From: Vibrio gigantis
GTDB lineage: Bacteria; Pseudomonadota; Gammaproteobacteria; Enterobacterales; Vibrionaceae
NCBI RefSeq assembly: GCF_024347515.1
Contig: NZ_AP025492.1
Coordinates: forward strand, 806,001 to 870,000
DNA length: 64,000 nucleotides
Direction of reading: 5' to 3'
In this document: positions 10,427 to 20,585 of the stretch, one piece after another
Layout: each line of letters begins with the position of its first letter
Position numbering within the stretch: the first letter of the stretch is position 1
The notes under the pieces: generated by a model
What the model was told of the DNA's origin: nothing
Seen by the model: the letters and a program-made list of their open reading frames with translations, nothing else
The model's database searches: none
Program-made: the position numbers and the translations under genes

Positions 10427-11254
10427 GTGAAGCTTCCTGTTATTCGGTTATGTCGATGGTTAGACGTTTCTACAGCGGGTTACTACAAGTGGCTCACGAG
10501 ACAACCCTCGAAACGAGAGACAGAAAATGAGTCCTTAAGTAACTACTTGAGGAGAGAAAGCAAAGCTCAGCACTGTATTCCTGGTTATCGAAAGCTTTGG
10601 GAAGCAGCAGTCGCTAACGGCTTTATTTGTAATAAAAAGCGAGTACAGAGGCTTCTACAGAATATGGGCTATCGCTCTTGCGTGAGTAAGAAGCGATATG
10701 GACGAGCGCCAAGACAAAATACACTTATACCTGCCTATAACATTCTTGCCCGTCAATTTAAGGTGGATAAACCCGATCGAGTTTGGGTGTCAGATATAAC
10801 TCAGGTGCGCTGTACTGATGGTTGGCAATACCTGTGCGTTGTCTTAGATTTGTTTTCACGCAAAGTGATTGGTTGGTCGACAAGTCGCATTAATAACGCA
10901 AAGTTAGTGCTAAGAAGCCTGAATAAGGCTTGGGAACAAAGGCAGCCCTTAGGTCATGAGCTTTTGTTTCACTCCGATCAAGGTATACAGTATCGAGCGT
11001 TGGAGACGATCCGTTGGCACCGTAAACGAAAGATTAAAGTCAGCATGTCGAGAAAAGGAAACTGTTGGGATAACGCTTGTTCCGAAAGCTTCTTTGCGCA
11101 ATATAAGAAAGAGTGGATGAACAAATTAGATCAGCTTTCACGACAAGAAATGACGATGCAGAGTCGAATTTATATCGATACCTATTATAATCCAGTAAGA
11201 AGACATGGGACTCTAGGTGGAGTGAGTCCCATGGACTTTGAACTAATCAACTAA
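10427..11254 (+). CDS. IS3-family transposase OrfB (DDE integrase core)
   Basis: Catalytic part of the transposase. The rve integrase core has the D-D-(35)-E triad at D123 (VSDIT), D184 (HSDQG) and E220 (CSES), within a normal-length 275-residue protein. The annotated start is a GTG at 10427, but the frame is open back into the end of orfA, so the active product is probably the -1 frameshift fusion. No stop codons or frameshifts break it. Confidence 0.92.
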   Translation: MKLPVIRLCRWLDVSTAGYYKWLTRQPSKRETENESLSNYLRRESKAQHCIPGYRKLWEAAVANGFICNKKRVQRLLQNMGYRSCVSKKRYGRAPRQNTLIPAYNILARQFKVDKPDRVWVSDITQVRCTDGWQYLCVVLDLFSRKVIGWSTSRINNAKLVLRSLNKAWEQRQPLGHELLFHSDQGIQYRALETIRWHRKRKIKVSMSRKGNCWDNACSESFFAQYKKEWMNKLDQLSRQEMTMQSRIYIDTYYNPVRRHGTLGGVSPMDFELIN

Positions 11255-11303
11255 ACCCCTGTGTCTACTTTTTAGGGGCCATATCAAATCTCGAATCTCG
11301 AAT

Positions 11304-12821
11304 CTAGCTCTTTGGCCTTCTTAGTACCCAGCTAATCACCAAGCTGAACATTGCCCAAATATACAGTGGCCAAGTACCTACTGTGTGATAAGGCGTTTGA
11401 CCATCAGTTGAAATGAGTTCAGCTTTTAACACGGCCGTTTCAAACTGAGGCACTTGCTTGATGATGTTACCTTTGTAATCGGTAACAGCCGTCACACCAT
11501 TGTTGGTAGAGCGAATCAGCGGCTTACCAAGCTCCAGAGCACGCATTTGTGCGATTTCCATATGTTGCAATGGCCCAATAGAACGACCAAACCACGCATC
11601 GTTCGAGAGCGTGAGGATAAAGTCAGTTTCATCGGTTACGTTTTGTCTAACTTGATCATTGAAGATGATCTCGTAGCACAACGCAGGCGCTAGATGACGA
11701 CCATTTGCCACGATGTTTGGTTGTACAAAGTCGCCACGGCTGAATGATGACATCGGCAAATTAAAGAAAGGTGCTAATGGGCGCAAGATATTTTCAAACG
11801 GAACAAATTCACCAAATGGCAATAGGTGGTGTTTATGGTAGCGTTCGTCTGGATCGTAGCTGTACTCGCCATATGGGTTCACTCCGAGAGAAAGAACACT
11901 GTTATAGTATTTCTTATCTTCAGACTGATTGAGTACACCTGTGATGATGGAGCTGTTGTTCATCTTGGCTGCACTGTCTAAGTTACGCAGGAAAGAAGGT
12001 ATCTCTACCTCAAACGCAGGAATAGCGGCTTCAGGCCAGATGATGATATCAGCATCCCAGTTTTCTCGGCTTAGATCGGTGTACTTCATCATGGTTGGCC
12101 AACGATGACTAGGCAGCCATTTGCTGTCTTGGTCGATGTTGCCTTGAATCAATACCACTGACGTTGTTTTTTCAGGGTTTGGGGTTACCCAATCGACATT
12201 ACGAAGACCAAAACCAGTGCTAAATACAACAGCAGGAATGACCGCGACACTCCATGCTTTGTTGATGATCGTATAAGCGAGTGCAGACGCTGAAACAACG
12301 ATCGCCAGAGTTATCAACTCTACACCACCAATCGGTGCAAATGATCCTAATGGGGAGTCAATTTGGCTGTAACCTAGCCACAACCACGGGAAGCCCGTCA
12401 TTACCCAACCACGTAACCAGTCACTGATTAACCACAATGCAGGCGCTGCGAGGAAAAATCGGCTGAGGTTATTAGCAGGGAAGAACTTGTTCAAGCTCCA
12501 GGTAAAAAGCCCAGAGTAAACCGCTAGATAGCCCACAAGTAGTGCCATCAAGAATAAGTTGGCTGCCAGTGGCATTCCACCAAAGCCATCAATACTGACG
12601 TATACCCAACTGATCCCTGTTGTGAATTGGCCTAAACCCCATGCGTAACCAATCCAAAGTGCGCTTTTAGGAGAGCGGTTGTGGATCAATAACAGCAACA
12701 AAGCTGGGCTGAGAATAGCAAGAGGCCATATTGAGTATGGAGCGAATGAAAGGGTTGTTATAGCGCCAACAAAAACGGCCGCAAGCGGCCGTAATAGGCG
12801 ATGAATAAAAGTCTTAGTCAT
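11304..12821 (-). CDS. lnt: Apolipoprotein N-acyltransferase (Lnt)
   Basis: Inner-membrane enzyme that adds the third acyl chain to lipoproteins, needed for Lol export. The N-terminal half holds several membrane helices, and the C-terminal nitrilase domain has the Glu-Lys-Cys triad at E264 (WPEAAIP), K330 ([12 protein letters not shown]) and C382 (ALCYEI). The length of 505 is normal. It lies downstream of corC (32 bp) and ends 17 bp from the right end of the IS, so its original terminator is now more than 1.2 kb away. Confidence 0.97.
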   Translation of the reverse strand: MTKTFIHRLLRPLAAVFVGAITTLSFAPYSIWPLAILSPALLLLLIHNRSPKSALWIGYAWGLGQFTTGISWVYVSIDGFGGMPLAANLFLMALLVGYLAVYSGLFTWSLNKFFPANNLSRFFLAAPALWLISDWLRGWVMTGFPWLWLGYSQIDSPLGSFAPIGGVELITLAIVVSASALAYTIINKAWSVAVIPAVVFSTGFGLRNVDWVTPNPEKTTSVVLIQGNIDQDSKWLPSHRWPTMMKYTDLSRENWDADIIIWPEAAIPAFEVEIPSFLRNLDSAAKMNNSSIITGVLNQSEDKKYYNSVLSLGVNPYGEYSYDPDERYHKHHLLPFGEFVPFENILRPLAPFFNLPMSSFSRGDFVQPNIVANGRHLAPALCYEIIFNDQVRQNVTDETDFILTLSNDAWFGRSIGPLQHMEIAQMRALELGKPLIRSTNNGVTAVTDYKGNIIKQVPQFETAVLKAELISTDGQTPYHTVGTWPLYIWAMFSLVISWVLRRPKS

Positions 12822-12853
12822 CTAATTTCTGTCATCTCTTTAGAGAGAAGTTG

Positions 12854-13744
12854 TTATTCTTCGATAGTCGGAAGAGGCTGTTCGTCAGGAATGGTTACCT
12901 GTAGCTGAATCACACGACGGTTATCTGCTGATGTTATTTTGAAATGGTAGTTTTCGATTTCTACAATCTCGCCACGAACAGGCAGGTGACCGAGTGCTGT
13001 CATCACCATACCACCTACTGTATCCACTTCATCGTCACTAAAGGCAGTGTTAAACGTATCGTTGAACTCTTCAATAGTGGTTAAAGCTTTTACAGAGAAG
13101 GTATGCTTACTCAGCTTACGAATATCTAGCTCTTCTTCATCGTCGAACTCGTCTTCAATTTCACCAACGATTTCTTCGAGGATATCTTCAATGGTTACTA
13201 GGCCAGAAACTCCGCCAAATTCATCGACAACGATAGACATGTGGTAACGCTCTTCTTGGAACTCCTTAAGCAGGCGATCTACTCGCTTACTTTCAGGAAC
13301 AACCACGACAGGGCGAATCACTTGTTCGATATCAAATGGGGCACTTTCTGAACCCAAATACTTAAGTAGGTCCTTCGCTAATAGAATGCCTTCAACATGG
13401 TCTTTATCTTCACTGATCACTGGGTAGCGAGAGTGTTGAGCATCAGTAATAAGCGCAATCAATGTATCTAAATCATCGGTGCGTTCAACTGTAACCATTT
13501 GAGAGCGAGGCAGCATGATATCGCGTACTCGCATCTCTGAAATTTCCATAACACCCTCGAGCATGTCGCGTGTGTCGTGGTCAATTAGGTCATTAATTTC
13601 TGAGTCGCGGATTACATCTACGAGCTCTTGGCGATCTTTTACTTCACCTTGAAATAGTTGGCCTAGGCGTTCAAAGAAGGACTTTCTACTCGGACCTTCA
13701 GATTTTTTACTTCCCTCAGAAGTGGGGGGGTTACCTTCGTTCAT
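12854..13744 (-). CDS. corC: CorC/HlyC-type CBS-domain protein
   Basis: Cytoplasmic protein linked to magnesium and cobalt export. A pair of CBS domains (about residues 65-185, beginning [16 protein letters not shown]) is followed by a CorC_HlyC FAD-like domain (about 200-285). There are no membrane helices, which separates it from the CNNM/CorB type. The 296-residue length and the place between ybeY and lnt match E. coli ybeX (corC). Confidence 0.94.
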   Translation of the reverse strand: MNEGNPPTSEGSKKSEGPSRKSFFERLGQLFQGEVKDRQELVDVIRDSEINDLIDHDTRDMLEGVMEISEMRVRDIMLPRSQMVTVERTDDLDTLIALITDAQHSRYPVISEDKDHVEGILLAKDLLKYLGSESAPFDIEQVIRPVVVVPESKRVDRLLKEFQEERYHMSIVVDEFGGVSGLVTIEDILEEIVGEIEDEFDDEEELDIRKLSKHTFSVKALTTIEEFNDTFNTAFSDDEVDTVGGMVMTALGHLPVRGEIVEIENYHFKITSADNRRVIQLQVTIPDEQPLPTIEE

Positions 13745-13762
13745 GATTTCTCAAAAAATAAC

Positions 13763-13782
13763 GCTATCAGAAGTGTGATAGC
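13763..13782 (-). terminator. Weak hairpin upstream of corC
   Basis: The stem GCTATCA / TGATAGC (7 bp, 6-nt loop) is followed on the minus strand by GTTATTTTTTG. It ends about 19 nt before the corC ATG and could attenuate transcription arriving from ybeY. Confidence 0.4.
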
Positions 13783-13864
13783 ACACGTTACAACTCAGAT
13801 TCCTGCGAAAATCACAGGTTCGATGAGTTATTGTTTCTCTGCAACCTACTTTACTAGAATCAGT

Positions 13865-14326
13865 TTACTTTTCTAGAATATAAGGGTCTTCAAACCCCAT
13901 AGATTGCATGATTTCTGTCTCGAGTGACTCCATCTCTTCAGCTTCATCATCTTCGATATGATCATAACCTAGCAGATGCAGACTGCCATGTACAACCATA
14001 TGAGCCCAGTGTGCTAGCAGAGGCTTATTTTGCTCTTCTGCTTCTTTTTCGACAACTTGGCGGCAGATAATGAGGTCGCCCAGTAGATCTAACTCGATCC
14101 CTGGAGGAGCCTCGAATGGAAAAGACAACACGTTAGTTGGCTTGTCTTTGCCACGATATTCATGATTGAGCTGGTGGCTTTCTTGTATATCAACGATACG
14201 AACCGTCAACTCAGCGTTCTCTTGAAACTGAGGAATTGTCTTGTCCAACCAAATCTGAATGTCTTGCTCAGTTGGAAGACCTTGCTCATTTTCGACCGCT
14301 AATTGCAGGTCTAGTTCAATAGACAT
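13865..14326 (-). CDS. ybeY: YbeY, rRNA maturation endoribonuclease
   Basis: Zinc-dependent single-strand RNase acting in 16S rRNA 3' maturation and ribosome quality control. The H3xH5xH metal site is complete (H113, H117 and H123 in [11 protein letters not shown]), and the conserved [15 protein letters not shown] is present. It has 153 residues. It abuts the phoH-like gene with no gap, which implies joint translation. Confidence 0.97.
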   Translation of the reverse strand: MSIELDLQLAVENEQGLPTEQDIQIWLDKTIPQFQENAELTVRIVDIQESHQLNHEYRGKDKPTNVLSFPFEAPPGIELDLLGDLIICRQVVEKEAEEQNKPLLAHWAHMVVHGSLHLLGYDHIEDDEAEEMESLETEIMQSMGFEDPYILEK

Positions 14327-15448
14327 CTATTTATCACCTTGTTCTGCAATTACAGAACTATTTTGTGTTGCTAATTGTGTCGTAACTGCCTGCTGAGCCT
14401 CAAGAAGTTTGGCTTCGCGCTCTTCACGTTTACGCTTTTCAAACTCTTTGCGCTCTTTCTGGTCTTTCGCTTCCCATTTCTCGTAGGCGTTGACGATACG
14501 AGCAACTACAGGGTGACGAACCACGTCTTCAGACATGAAGAAATTGAAGCTAATGTCATCTACTTCACTGAGAACTTCTGTCGCATGACGCAGACCTGAT
14601 TTTGCACCACGAGGTAAATCGATTTGCGTGATATCGCCTGTGATCACAGCGCGTGAGTTAAAACCAATACGGGTTAAGAACATCTTCATCTGTTCTACCG
14701 TGGTGTTTTGGCTCTCATCAAGAATGATAAACGCATCATTCAACGTACGGCCACGCATATACGCCAATGGCGCAACTTCAATCACATTACGCTCAATCAG
14801 CTTCTCGACTCGCTCAAAGCCAAGCATCTCAAACAGTGCATCGTAAAGTGGACGCAAATATGGGTCTACTTTTTGGCTTAAATCACCCGGCAGGAAACCA
14901 AGCTTCTCACCGGCTTCAACAGCAGGACGAGTCAGTAGGATTCGGCGAACCTCTTGGCGTTCAAGTGCATCAACTGCTGCAGCAACGGCCAAATATGTTT
15001 TACCTGTACCAGCTGGCCCAATACCAAAAGTGATGTCATGAGTGACCATGTTCATTAGGTATTGTGCTTGGTTTGGCGTACGAGGTTTGATGACACCTTT
15101 TTTAGTCTTAATGGTCACTTCTTTGCCGTAGTCGATTTCAGACTCGACGTGTTGCACCAAAATGCCAGATTCGGTGACCGCCAGATGCACTTGCTCTGGT
15201 TCGATATCGATTATGTTGCCTTTAACTGGAGCCGTTTCAACATAGAGGTGTTTGATGATGTCTAAAGCTGCGGCTGTCGTGTGAGGCTTACCGACAATCG
15301 TGAAAAAGTTGCTACGGTAATTAATCTCAACGCCCAGACGACGCTCAAGGTGTTTGATGTTGTCGTCAAATGGTCCGCATAAACTTGCCAAGCGCTTATT
15401 GTCTGCTGGCTCTAGATTTATCTCTAAGGTAACGATTTTATTGCTCAA
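14327..15448 (-). CDS. ybeZ: PhoH-like ATPase (YbeZ)
   Basis: Cytoplasmic P-loop ATPase of the PhoH family. An N-terminal KH-like region is followed by the ATPase core with GPAGTGKT at 144-151 and the Walker B-like FIILDESQNTT. The C-terminus is a charged Lys/Glu-rich tail (about 320-373). It works with YbeY in ribosome-associated RNA metabolism in E. coli. It is the first gene of the ybeZ-ybeY-corC-lnt run after the miaB terminator. Confidence 0.95.
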   Translation of the reverse strand: MSNKIVTLEINLEPADNKRLASLCGPFDDNIKHLERRLGVEINYRSNFFTIVGKPHTTAAALDIIKHLYVETAPVKGNIIDIEPEQVHLAVTESGILVQHVESEIDYGKEVTIKTKKGVIKPRTPNQAQYLMNMVTHDITFGIGPAGTGKTYLAVAAAVDALERQEVRRILLTRPAVEAGEKLGFLPGDLSQKVDPYLRPLYDALFEMLGFERVEKLIERNVIEVAPLAYMRGRTLNDAFIILDESQNTTVEQMKMFLTRIGFNSRAVITGDITQIDLPRGAKSGLRHATEVLSEVDDISFNFFMSEDVVRHPVVARIVNAYEKWEAKDQKERKEFEKRKREEREAKLLEAQQAVTTQLATQNSSVIAEQGDK

Positions 15449-15498
15449 ATTAGCCTCTCATTTTGTGCCACTCACTCTTAATTAAAAAAAAGAGCAAA

Positions 15499-15520
15499 AA
15501 GCCCGATTTAGACCGGGCTT
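15499..15520 (-). terminator. miaB terminator
   Basis: The stem AAGCCCG / CGGGCTT with an 8-nt loop is followed on the minus strand by TTTGCTCTTTTTTTT. It sits between the miaB stop and the ybeZ start. Confidence 0.85.
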
Positions 15521-15611
15521 CTGATGGTGATATCCCTATTTCTAAGATGGTCACTTAGTTAGGTAATTTCAAGCTTTGTGTTTGCGCTTTGTGCTCAAAC
15601 AGTTGTATTGC

Positions 15612-17036
15612 TTAAGGCGTAAATGTTGCTACACCTAGCTCGTCTTCACGTTTTGTTTTTTCCATCATTTCTGCTGGAGTCATAACAACGCGTAGACCCA
15701 TGTCTTTTTCTGTGCGAACTAGTTCACCACGTAATGAGTTGGTGTAAACCTCAGTGATCTTCACATCTACGAACTGGCCGATTAGGTCTGCAGAACCTTC
15801 GAAGTTCACAACACGGCTGTTTTCTGTACGGCCGCGAAGTTCCATTAGGTTCTTTCTTGATGGACCTTCAACAAGGATGCGTTGCTCTGTGCCTAGCATT
15901 AGACGAGAGAAGCGCATAGCTTGTGTGTTTACCGTTTGTTGCAGTTCGTACAGACGATCTTTCTTCTCTTGTGCTGGTACATCACATGGGTAATCTGCCG
16001 CTGGCGTACCTGGACGAGGAGAGAAAACAAAGCTGAAGCTCATATCGAAATCAACTTCTTTGATTAGCTTCATTGTATCTTGGAAGTCTTGCTTAGACTC
16101 ACCAGGGAAACCAACAATAAAGTCAGAACTGATTTGAATATCAGGACGAGCTTTACGCAGCTTACGGATAATAGATTTGTACTCGATAGCCGTATGTGGG
16201 CGCTTCATCATCGTAAGAATACGGTCACTACCACTTTGTACTGGTAGGTGAAGGAAGCTCACTAGTTCAGGAGTATCTTTGTAAACATCAATGATATCGT
16301 CACCAAACTCAAGCGGGTGGCTTGTTGTGAAACGAATACGGTCAATACCATCGATAGAAGCAACAAGACGAAGTAGTTCTGCGAATGAACAGATGTCGCC
16401 TTCGTGTGTTGGACCGCGGTACGCGTTTACGTTCTGACCCAGTAGGTTAACTTCACGTACACCTTGCTCTGCAAGTTGAGCAACTTCGAACAGTACATCA
16501 TCCATTGGGCGGCTAACTTCTTCACCACGTGTGTATGGTACAACGCAGTAAGTACAGTATTTAGAACAACCTTCCATGATAGAAACAAATGCCGTCGCAC
16601 CTTCAGCTCTTGGCTCTGGAAGGTTATCGAATTTTTCGATCTCTGGGAAAGAGATATCCATTACTGGTTTTTCGTTAGACAGTGACGACTTAATCATCTC
16701 TGGCAGACGGTGTAATGTTTGTGGGCCAAAGATTACGTCTACGTACGGTGCACGTTGACGAATGTGATCACCTTCTTGAGTCGCTACACAGCCACCCACA
16801 CCGATCACCACACCTTCTTTCTTATCTTTAAGCGTTTTCCAACGACCAAGCTGGTGGAATACTTTTTCTTGTGCTTTTTCGCGGATAGAACAAGTATTCA
16901 ATAGTAGTACGTCTGCTTCCTCAGGTACTTCAGTTAGCTCGTAGCCATTTGCAGCGTTAAGCAGGTCGGCCATTTTTGATGAATCGTATTCATTCATCTG
17001 ACAGCCCCAAGTTTTAATTAGCAGTTTCTTACTCAT
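15612..17036 (-). CDS. miaB: MiaB, tRNA-2-methylthio-N6-isopentenyladenosine synthase
   Basis: Radical-SAM methylthiotransferase that converts i6A37 to ms2i6A37. The N-terminal UPF0004 domain carries C12, C49 and C83 for the auxiliary [4Fe-4S] cluster. The radical-SAM CxxxCxxC is at C157, C161 and C164, and a C-terminal TRAM domain binds tRNA. The length of 474 matches E. coli. It diverges from ubiF across 308 bp, the same arrangement as in E. coli. Confidence 0.98.
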   Translation of the reverse strand: MSKKLLIKTWGCQMNEYDSSKMADLLNAANGYELTEVPEEADVLLLNTCSIREKAQEKVFHQLGRWKTLKDKKEGVVIGVGGCVATQEGDHIRQRAPYVDVIFGPQTLHRLPEMIKSSLSNEKPVMDISFPEIEKFDNLPEPRAEGATAFVSIMEGCSKYCTYCVVPYTRGEEVSRPMDDVLFEVAQLAEQGVREVNLLGQNVNAYRGPTHEGDICSFAELLRLVASIDGIDRIRFTTSHPLEFGDDIIDVYKDTPELVSFLHLPVQSGSDRILTMMKRPHTAIEYKSIIRKLRKARPDIQISSDFIVGFPGESKQDFQDTMKLIKEVDFDMSFSFVFSPRPGTPAADYPCDVPAQEKKDRLYELQQTVNTQAMRFSRLMLGTEQRILVEGPSRKNLMELRGRTENSRVVNFEGSADLIGQFVDVKITEVYTNSLRGELVRTEKDMGLRVVMTPAEMMEKTKREDELGVATFTP

Positions 17037-17344
17037 TATATGTTCGCTCGATCGTTAGTTTAATTTAAGGGAGCAAATCGCCCATTATTCATCCGCTAGC
17101 CCCGTTTGTCATAATTCGGTATTCAGTTTTATGACAGGCTGTAGCGGCAAGCGGCGTATTGTACTGGTTTCAAAACCGACTGACTAGTAGTCTGAACAAA
17201 TCTCTTATGTCGTGGTTTTTATTATCGTTAACACCATATGCCATAAGGGATAACCCTTTTTTCGAATAAGGTTTTTGGTTACAAGTTAGTTATGAAAAAG
17301 TACAATCAAAAACAGTCAAAGAATCAAACTGATAAGTACAAAAT
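17037..17344. promoter_or_regulatory. miaB-ubiF divergent intergenic region
   Basis: 308 bp that must hold the promoters for both genes. No consensus pair stood out. An 18-codon reading frame (17292-17348) ends in a TGA overlapping the ubiF ATG, but it lacks a clear ribosome-binding site. No other gene or RNA was seen. Confidence 0.5.
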
Positions 17345-18520
17345 ATGAACAGTTACGATATTGTAGTAGTCGGTGGCGGCATGGTTGGTGCAGCAACAGC
17401 AATCGGTTTTGCAAAGCAAGGTCTGAGTGTTGCGGTGATCGAAGGTTTTGCTCCACAAGCTTTTGATGAGTCGCAAGCGATGGATATTCGTGTGTCAGCG
17501 ATTTCTCAAGCATCGGTCGATTTGCTTGAAGATCTTGGTGCATGGCAAAGTATTGCAGCAATGCGAGTGTGTTCTTATAAGCGTTTAGAGACGTGGGAGC
17601 ACCCAGAGTGTCGTACTCGGTTTGATGCTGCATCACTGGACCTTCCTCGTTTGGGCTATATCGTTGAGAACAGACTCATTCAGTTAGGTTTATGGTCTCA
17701 ATTTGATGCCTACGATAATCTCGAACTGTTATGTCCAGAAAAGCTCGATGAGATTGAGTTTGGTGAAACCAATATCGTTAAGCTTCAATCAGGGATTAAG
17801 TTATCCGCGAAGTGGGTGATTGGTGCTGATGGTGCTAATTCAGCCGTTCGTCAACAAGCTGGCATTGGTATTACGGCTTGGGATTATCGACAACACTGTA
17901 TGCTTATCAATGTAGAAACAGAGCAGCCTCAGCAAGACATTACTTGGCAGCAATTTCTACCAAGTGGCCCTCGTTCATTTTTGCCTTTGTGTTCTTTAAC
18001 CTCTGACGGTCAAGAAGTAGGGCAGGGCTCGTTAGTTTGGTATGACTCTCCACTGCGTATCAAGCAACTGTCAGCAATGACTCCTGAAAAGCTACGTAAC
18101 GAAGTACTTACTCACTTTCCTAAAGAGTTAGGTGATATCAAAGTCTTGAATTCGGGTTCTTTTCCTCTGACACGACGCCATGCTCAATCATATTCGAAGA
18201 ATAACTGCATTTTAGTTGGGGACTCTGCGCATACGATCAACCCGTTGGCAGGGCAGGGTGTTAACTTGGGTTTTAAAGATGTATCAGTATTATTGGATGT
18301 CACCAAAGAAAAGGGTGAATTGAATCAGTCTGTAGCAAGACGCTATGAAGTGATGAGAAGAGGCGATAATCTAATGATGCAGAGTGGCATGGATTTCTTC
18401 TATAAAACCTTCAGCAATGATATTGGTCCGCTTAAGTTTGTACGCAATGCCGCGCTAAAACTAGCAGAGAACTCTGGGCCGATTAAAACTCAAGTATTGA
18501 AATACGCCTTAGGCCTTTAA
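17345..18520 (+). CDS. ubiF: UbiF-type FAD-dependent ubiquinone hydroxylase
   Basis: Flavin monooxygenase of the UbiH/UbiF/UbiI family, which adds a ring hydroxyl in ubiquinone synthesis; UbiF hydroxylates C6 of demethoxyubiquinol. The FAD dinucleotide motif GGGMVG is at residues 11-16, the second FAD motif VIGADGANSAVR is mid-protein, and GDSAHTINPLAGQGVNLG is near residue 295. The choice of UbiF over its paralogues rests on the place next to miaB and the 391-residue length, not on a specificity residue. Confidence 0.88.
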   Translation: MNSYDIVVVGGGMVGAATAIGFAKQGLSVAVIEGFAPQAFDESQAMDIRVSAISQASVDLLEDLGAWQSIAAMRVCSYKRLETWEHPECRTRFDAASLDLPRLGYIVENRLIQLGLWSQFDAYDNLELLCPEKLDEIEFGETNIVKLQSGIKLSAKWVIGADGANSAVRQQAGIGITAWDYRQHCMLINVETEQPQQDITWQQFLPSGPRSFLPLCSLTSDGQEVGQGSLVWYDSPLRIKQLSAMTPEKLRNEVLTHFPKELGDIKVLNSGSFPLTRRHAQSYSKNNCILVGDSAHTINPLAGQGVNLGFKDVSVLLDVTKEKGELNQSVARRYEVMRRGDNLMMQSGMDFFYKTFSNDIGPLKFVRNAALKLAENSGPIKTQVLKYALGL

Positions 18521-18546
18521 TTTATTAGTTCCGTTTATTTATATAG

Positions 18547-18574
18547 AAAAGGAGAGCAGATGCTCTCCTTTTTT
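18547..18574. terminator. Bidirectional terminator between ubiF and the lactonase gene
   Basis: The stem AGGAGAGCA / TGCTCTCCT with a GA loop has a T run on the plus side and an A run on the other, so it can stop both convergent transcripts. Confidence 0.85.
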
Positions 18575-18594
18575 GTATGGTGTGAATGCTATAA

Positions 18595-19635
18595 CTACTG
18601 TGTAACGCAAACCGGTGCGTCGATCTCTAAAGAGTATCCTGTATAAACCAAAGACCCATCCTCATTATCTCGCTTGAATGAGGTGATGTTGTTGGAGTGT
18701 TGGTTTGCTGCGATAAGCCATCGTCCGCAGTCAGTCATATGAAAATCACGAGGGAAGTTGCCTTCAGTATTATAGCGATCAATAAAAATAGGCATTTTCG
18801 TTGTAGGCTCGATTCTAAAGCAACTGATCATCGATTGGTGTCGACAAGATACATAAAGGAATTGCTCATCAGGTGATAGCTTAATTGCTGCTGCGGCTTC
18901 TCCCTTTTCCATATTAGGTAATGCATCAACCTCTTCCACTATATTCCAAATGCCTAAAACCTTTTCCAAAATCAGTAATGTTTCAGAGAGTTCACAGACC
19001 ACATAGGCTCTGTCTTCAGCTTTGTTAAAGATTAAATGGCGAGGTCCATTGCCGGCTGGCACTTTGATCGACTGCATTGGCTCATCAAGGAACTCTTCTT
19101 GCTCTTCATCAAAGCAATAGAAGTTGATGCGATCGGTGCCGAGATCGACAGTCACAAACTGTGGCGAGTTTTGTAAGAACAGACATTGATGGGCGTGTGG
19201 CGCAGTTTGCCTCTCTTTGTTCGGCCCTGAGCCAACCATCTTGATTGTTTTGAGTCGTTTATCGATGCTGCCATTGATGCTTAAGCTAAAAATATCGAAT
19301 GTGCCTGATGAGTATTGCGACGTGATAGCAAATTTATTGTGTGGATCTATCGCGATGTGACAGGGGTGATCTCCGGAGATGAGACTTGCGTTAGACGTTA
19401 TCTTGGAATCAACATTGGGTATATGAATCAGCTGTGGTTGTTCTTGTTGGCTAACTTCAGATGCGGTATAGATCCCAGTCTTTGTCACAGTAACAAAAGA
19501 GGGGTTGGTGCACTCGGCAATCAACTCTAGAGGTAATAGTTTTCCTGTTTCTAGATCTAACTGAGTTTGATAAACACCATGGCTTTTACTTGGTGTATCT
19601 GTGTAGCAACCGATCGTTAAGGGGAGGGTTTTCAT
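18595..19635 (-). CDS. Lactonase-family seven-bladed beta-propeller (6-phosphogluconolactonase-like)
   Basis: A 346-residue soluble protein of the lactonase/YbhE family. In E. coli the related Pgl hydrolyses 6-phosphogluconolactone in the pentose phosphate route. Repeated propeller blades are visible, with the characteristic IGCYTDTPSKSHGVY start, the PHAHQCLF and GNGPRHLIF motifs and the late GNFPRDFHMTDCGRWL. No signal peptide is seen, which favours a cytoplasmic lactonase. It stands alone between ubiF and the tRNA array. The true substrate cannot be read from sequence. Confidence 0.8.
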   Translation of the reverse strand: MKTLPLTIGCYTDTPSKSHGVYQTQLDLETGKLLPLELIAECTNPSFVTVTKTGIYTASEVSQQEQPQLIHIPNVDSKITSNASLISGDHPCHIAIDPHNKFAITSQYSSGTFDIFSLSINGSIDKRLKTIKMVGSGPNKERQTAPHAHQCLFLQNSPQFVTVDLGTDRINFYCFDEEQEEFLDEPMQSIKVPAGNGPRHLIFNKAEDRAYVVCELSETLLILEKVLGIWNIVEEVDALPNMEKGEAAAAIKLSPDEQFLYVSCRHQSMISCFRIEPTTKMPIFIDRYNTEGNFPRDFHMTDCGRWLIAANQHSNNITSFKRDNEDGSLVYTGYSLEIDAPVCVTQ

Positions 19636-19760
19636 AGGCTAGTCATACTCAATTAGAAAGTGGAGCTGACATTGTCTTATAAAATCGTATTAAAAGTGAG
19701 GTTATAGAAGAGAATACTTGGTGACTTGGCTTACAGATTTACATATTACAGATAAAACAA

Positions 19761-19782
19761 AACCCAGCTAAAAAGCTGGGTT
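19761..19782 (-). terminator. Terminator of the tRNA operon
   Basis: The stem AACCCAGCT / AGCTGGGTT with a 4-nt loop is followed on the minus strand by TTGTTTTATC. It lies 11 bp after the 3' end of the last tRNA gene. Confidence 0.88.
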
Positions 19783-19793
19783 CCATTCAATAA

Positions 19794-19878
19794 TGGTGCG
19801 GTCGGAGAGACTTGAACTCTCACACCTCTCGGCGCCAGAACCTAAATCTGGTGCGTCTACCAATTCCGCCACGACCGC
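19794..19878 (-). tRNA. tRNA-Leu(UAG), copy 9 in transcription order 19
   Basis: 85 nt including encoded CCA. Anticodon TAG in the loop TTTAGGT, with the long variable arm of a class II tRNA. Last tRNA of the operon and 5' edge of the first 525-bp duplicated unit. Confidence 0.97.
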
Positions 19879-19933
19879 AGCAAATCTTTATAGTCATATC
19901 GAATATTGGTGATTCAATAAGACGTTGTGTAAG

Positions 19934-20010
19934 TGGTGGCTACTGCGGGATTTGAACCTGCGACCCCATCATTATGAGTGATGTGCTCTAACCAACTGAG
20001 CTAAGTAGCC
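19934..20010 (-). tRNA. tRNA-Met(CAU), elongator
   Basis: 77 nt with encoded CCA. The anticodon stem-loop ATCACTCATAATGAT and overall sequence match the E. coli elongator metT/metU type, not the initiator. Order 18 of 19. Confidence 0.96.
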
Positions 20011-20060
20011 ATAATAAATCTAATAGATTCACTATTTGTTCTCTAATGAAAGAGAAATAA

Positions 20061-20145
20061 TGGTGCGGTCGGAGAGACTTGAACTCTCACACCTCTCGGC
20101 GCCAGAACCTAAATCTGGTGCGTCTACCAATTCCGCCACGACCGC
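20061..20145 (-). tRNA. tRNA-Leu(UAG)
   Basis: 85 nt, identical in sequence to the other Leu copies by eye. Order 17. Confidence 0.97.
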
Positions 20146-20213
20146 AGCAAAGCTTTTACTCTAGCGAAGAGTATAGTTAAGAAGACTTATGGTTTGTCTA
20201 AGTAACGTTGTAA

Positions 20214-20288
20214 TGGCTGGGCTACCTGGATTCGAACCAGGGAATGCTGGCATCAAAAGCCAGTGCCTTACCGCTTGGCGATAGCCCA
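20214..20288 (-). tRNA. tRNA-Gln(UUG)
   Basis: 75 nt with encoded CCA. Anticodon TTG in the loop TTTTGAT, anticodon stem CTGGC/GCCAG. Order 16. It is followed by GATATC repeats in the spacer. Confidence 0.97.
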
Positions 20289-20318
20289 ACAGTGATATCA
20301 TTTAAGATATCTAAATAA

Positions 20319-20403
20319 TGGTGCGGTCGGAGAGACTTGAACTCTCACACCTCTCGGCGCCAGAACCTAAATCTGGTGCGTCTACCAATTCCGCCACGAC
20401 CGC
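20319..20403 (-). tRNA. tRNA-Leu(UAG)
   Basis: 85 nt, start of the second 525-bp unit. Order 15. Confidence 0.97.
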
Positions 20404-20458
20404 AGCAAATCTTTATAGTCGTATCGAATATTGGTGATTCAATAAGACGTTGTGTAAG

Positions 20459-20535
20459 TGGTGGCTACTGCGGGATTTGAACCTGCGACCCCATCATTAT
20501 GAGTGATGTGCTCTAACCAACTGAGCTAAGTAGCC
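20459..20535 (-). tRNA. tRNA-Met(CAU), elongator
   Basis: 77 nt, counterpart in the second 525-bp unit of the Met gene at 19934. Order 14. Confidence 0.96.
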
Positions 20536-20585
20536 ATAATAAATCTAATAGATTCACTATTTGTTCTCTAATGAAAGAGAAATAA

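Larger units (their letters stand above)
10035..11286 (+). mobile_element. Complete IS3-family insertion sequence, 1252 bp
   Basis: Imperfect terminal inverted repeats begin TGATGTGACCCC on the left and, read inward from the right end, TGATATGGCCCC. Both continue into AAAAGTAGACA. The element is flanked by the 4-bp direct repeat AATC (10031-10034 and 11287-11290). It holds two overlapping-phase reading frames, orfA and orfB, as in IS3-family elements. The insertion lies in a run of three 7-bp TCGAATC units that is reconstructed when the element and one AATC are removed. Both frames look intact, so it may be active. Confidence 0.93.
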
